From Nocardioides luteus (GTDB lineage: Bacteria > Actinomycetota > Actinomycetes > Propionibacteriales > Nocardioidaceae): a DNA stretch of 61,595 bases. Numbering within the stretch: position 1 is the stretch's first letter; every line of letters starts with the position of its first letter. The stretch covers positions 1 through 61,595 of the forward strand of contig NZ_BMRK01000024.1 in assembly GCF_014648595.1 (NCBI RefSeq), written 5' to 3'. The notes under the pieces were generated by a model. It was not told where the DNA came from. It saw only the letters and a program-made list of their open reading frames with translations, and did no database searches. A program made the position numbers and the translations under genes. Of the stretch, positions 60,922 through 61,595 are shown in pieces.

Positions 60922-61448
60922 CGCACCCCGAACCACTGCTCCGCGCCGTACGCGCTGAACCGCTCCACCTCGTCGAACCCGAGCCTCTGTGCCAGCCGCA
61001 GCGACCGCTCGTTCGCGACCTGGGTGGTCAGTACGACCGGCTCGCCTGGCAGCGTCTCCTCGATCCAGCCGAGGACAGCCCTGGTGGCCTCGGTCGCTAT
61101 GCCCGTACCCCAGGTCTCGGGCAGGAACTCATACCCGATCTCGACCTCGTCCTTCTCCTCGCGTACGTGGTGCGGCCAAGCCCCGTCGCGCCGCTGCACC
61201 GTGATCCGCCCGACGAACGCGCCCTCGTGCTCGACCGCGAAGATCCCCGGCCTGGTGTTGGGATCCTCCGGGATCAACCTCTCCAACTCCTCGACCGTGT
61301 ACCGCGGCCCGCCGAGGTACGCCTGCACGATCTCCGACCCCAACAGCTCCGCCAGCCCCGCCCTGTCCTCGCCCTTGGTCTGCCGAAGGACCAGACGGTC
61401 GGTGACGATCGGTTCCGGCGGCCAGGGCACGTCGCCGAGGGGTTTCAT
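60900..61448 (-). CDS. GNAT-family N-acetyltransferase (RimJ/RimL-like)
   Basis: 182 residues. The RimJ/L start is IVTDRLVLRQTKGEDRAGL, the central strand is GIFAVEHEGAFVGRITVQR, the acetyl-CoA loop is EIGYEFLPETWGTGIATEAT and the late motif is VANERSLRLAQRLGFDEVE. Such enzymes acetylate ribosomal proteins, small amines or antibiotics; the substrate is not known. The ATG is at 61448. Confidence 0.88.
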   Translation of the reverse strand: MKPLGDVPWPPEPIVTDRLVLRQTKGEDRAGLAELLGSEIVQAYLGGPRYTVEELERLIPEDPNTRPGIFAVEHEGAFVGRITVQRRDGAWPHHVREEKDEVEIGYEFLPETWGTGIATEATRAVLGWIEETLPGEPVVLTTQVANERSLRLAQRLGFDEVERFSAYGAEQWFGVRYSGVPR

Positions 61449-61484
61449 GCGTCTGGACGGTAGCGGAGATCGAGGGTCTCCGGT

Positions 61485-61533
61485 GGGCGAGCCTGTCGAG
61501 ACCTGGTTCTCGGTGATCGAGCTTGTCGAGACC
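61485..61533. repeat. two 19-bp cores in 30-bp phase near the window end
   Basis: GGGCGAGCCTGTCGAGACC (61485-61503) and GATCGAGCTTGTCGAGACC (61515-61533), direct copies offset by 30 bp as at 4809/4839. The region 61449-61595 holds no other feature I can support; GGTCGAGCCGCCGGAGCCG at 61547-61565 resembles the arm of the element at 36734-36858. Confidence 0.6.
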
Positions 61534-61595
61534 TCGCCCGCACGTCGGTCGAGCCGCCGGAGCCGCTAGGTGTACCCGGTCAATACGTTGGTCAC

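Noticed and set aside
61567-61595. Possible C-terminus of a reverse-strand gene (ending VTNVLTGYT) at the window edge
   Set aside because: Nine codons in a repeat-rich stretch are not enough to support a coding call.

Overview
The window is high-GC chromosomal DNA of an actinobacterium. Gene order and protein character point to the Nocardioidaceae (Nocardioides-like). This rests on recognising clpP1-clpP2-clpX after tig, the ndk-mreBCD-mrdA-rodA block, the B12/radical-SAM - DUF2344 - rne - rplU - rpmA - obg - proB block, a 13E12-type HNH fragment, and many start codons lying 6-7 nt behind a TANNNT -10 box (leaderless mRNAs). No database search was possible, so the genus is an inference.

Layout. 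Bases 1-4900 are accessory and repeat-rich: the tail of an HNH endonuclease gene, three copies of a ~110-bp inverted-terminal repeat, and an ISL3-family insertion sequence (617-2055). Behind it lie a passenger segment (tRNA 3' fragment, antibiotic-biosynthesis-monooxygenase-like protein, GlxA-type regulator) and the broken right end of a second ISL3 element (4168-4327). The outer ends of this IS-passenger-IS unit are flanked by 8-mers that agree at 7 of 8 positions, so it looks like a decayed composite transposon. From 4.9 kb the core genome starts: rpiB, nei, a membrane SpoIIE-type phosphatase, tRNA-Gly, tRNA-Pro, tig, a zinc-ribbon membrane protein, a hydrolase-like protein without its nucleophile, clpP1P2X, an unknown Pro/Glu-rich membrane-anchored protein, valS (reverse strand), a GNAT protein, an M48 peptidase, folC-DUF4233, small proteins, tex and ndk.

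27.3-33.3 kb is the cell-elongation operon (mreB, mreC, mreD, mrdA/PBP2, rodA), with overlapping or nearly abutting genes. Two tandem secreted subtilases follow; both carry the same upstream sequence block. Then come a methyltransferase and the conserved but uncharacterised B12-binding radical SAM protein. Its usual partner (DUF2344) and rne lie 3.6 kb further on, separated by small accessory genes (a frameshifted NUDIX gene, RidA, two GNATs, SnoaL-like, a secreted EEP-family phosphodiesterase). rne is preceded by a gene-free leader of about 400 nt. A carbohydrate (polyol-type) uptake operon (DeoR regulator, binding protein, two permeases, mannitol-dehydrogenase-family enzyme) sits between rne and rplU-rpmA. 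The window ends with an LLM oxidoreductase, obg, proB, a second EEP-family protein and a GNAT.

The least explained material is repetitive. A 19-bp palindrome-like core (GGTCTCGACAAGCTCGACC and variants) is scattered through intergenic DNA and lies in frame inside valS, where it encodes about seven extra residues. Other unexplained structures are a 32-bp tandem array with inverted partial units, a 30-bp-arm hairpin in a divergent promoter region, and a nested cruciform between PPOX and tex.
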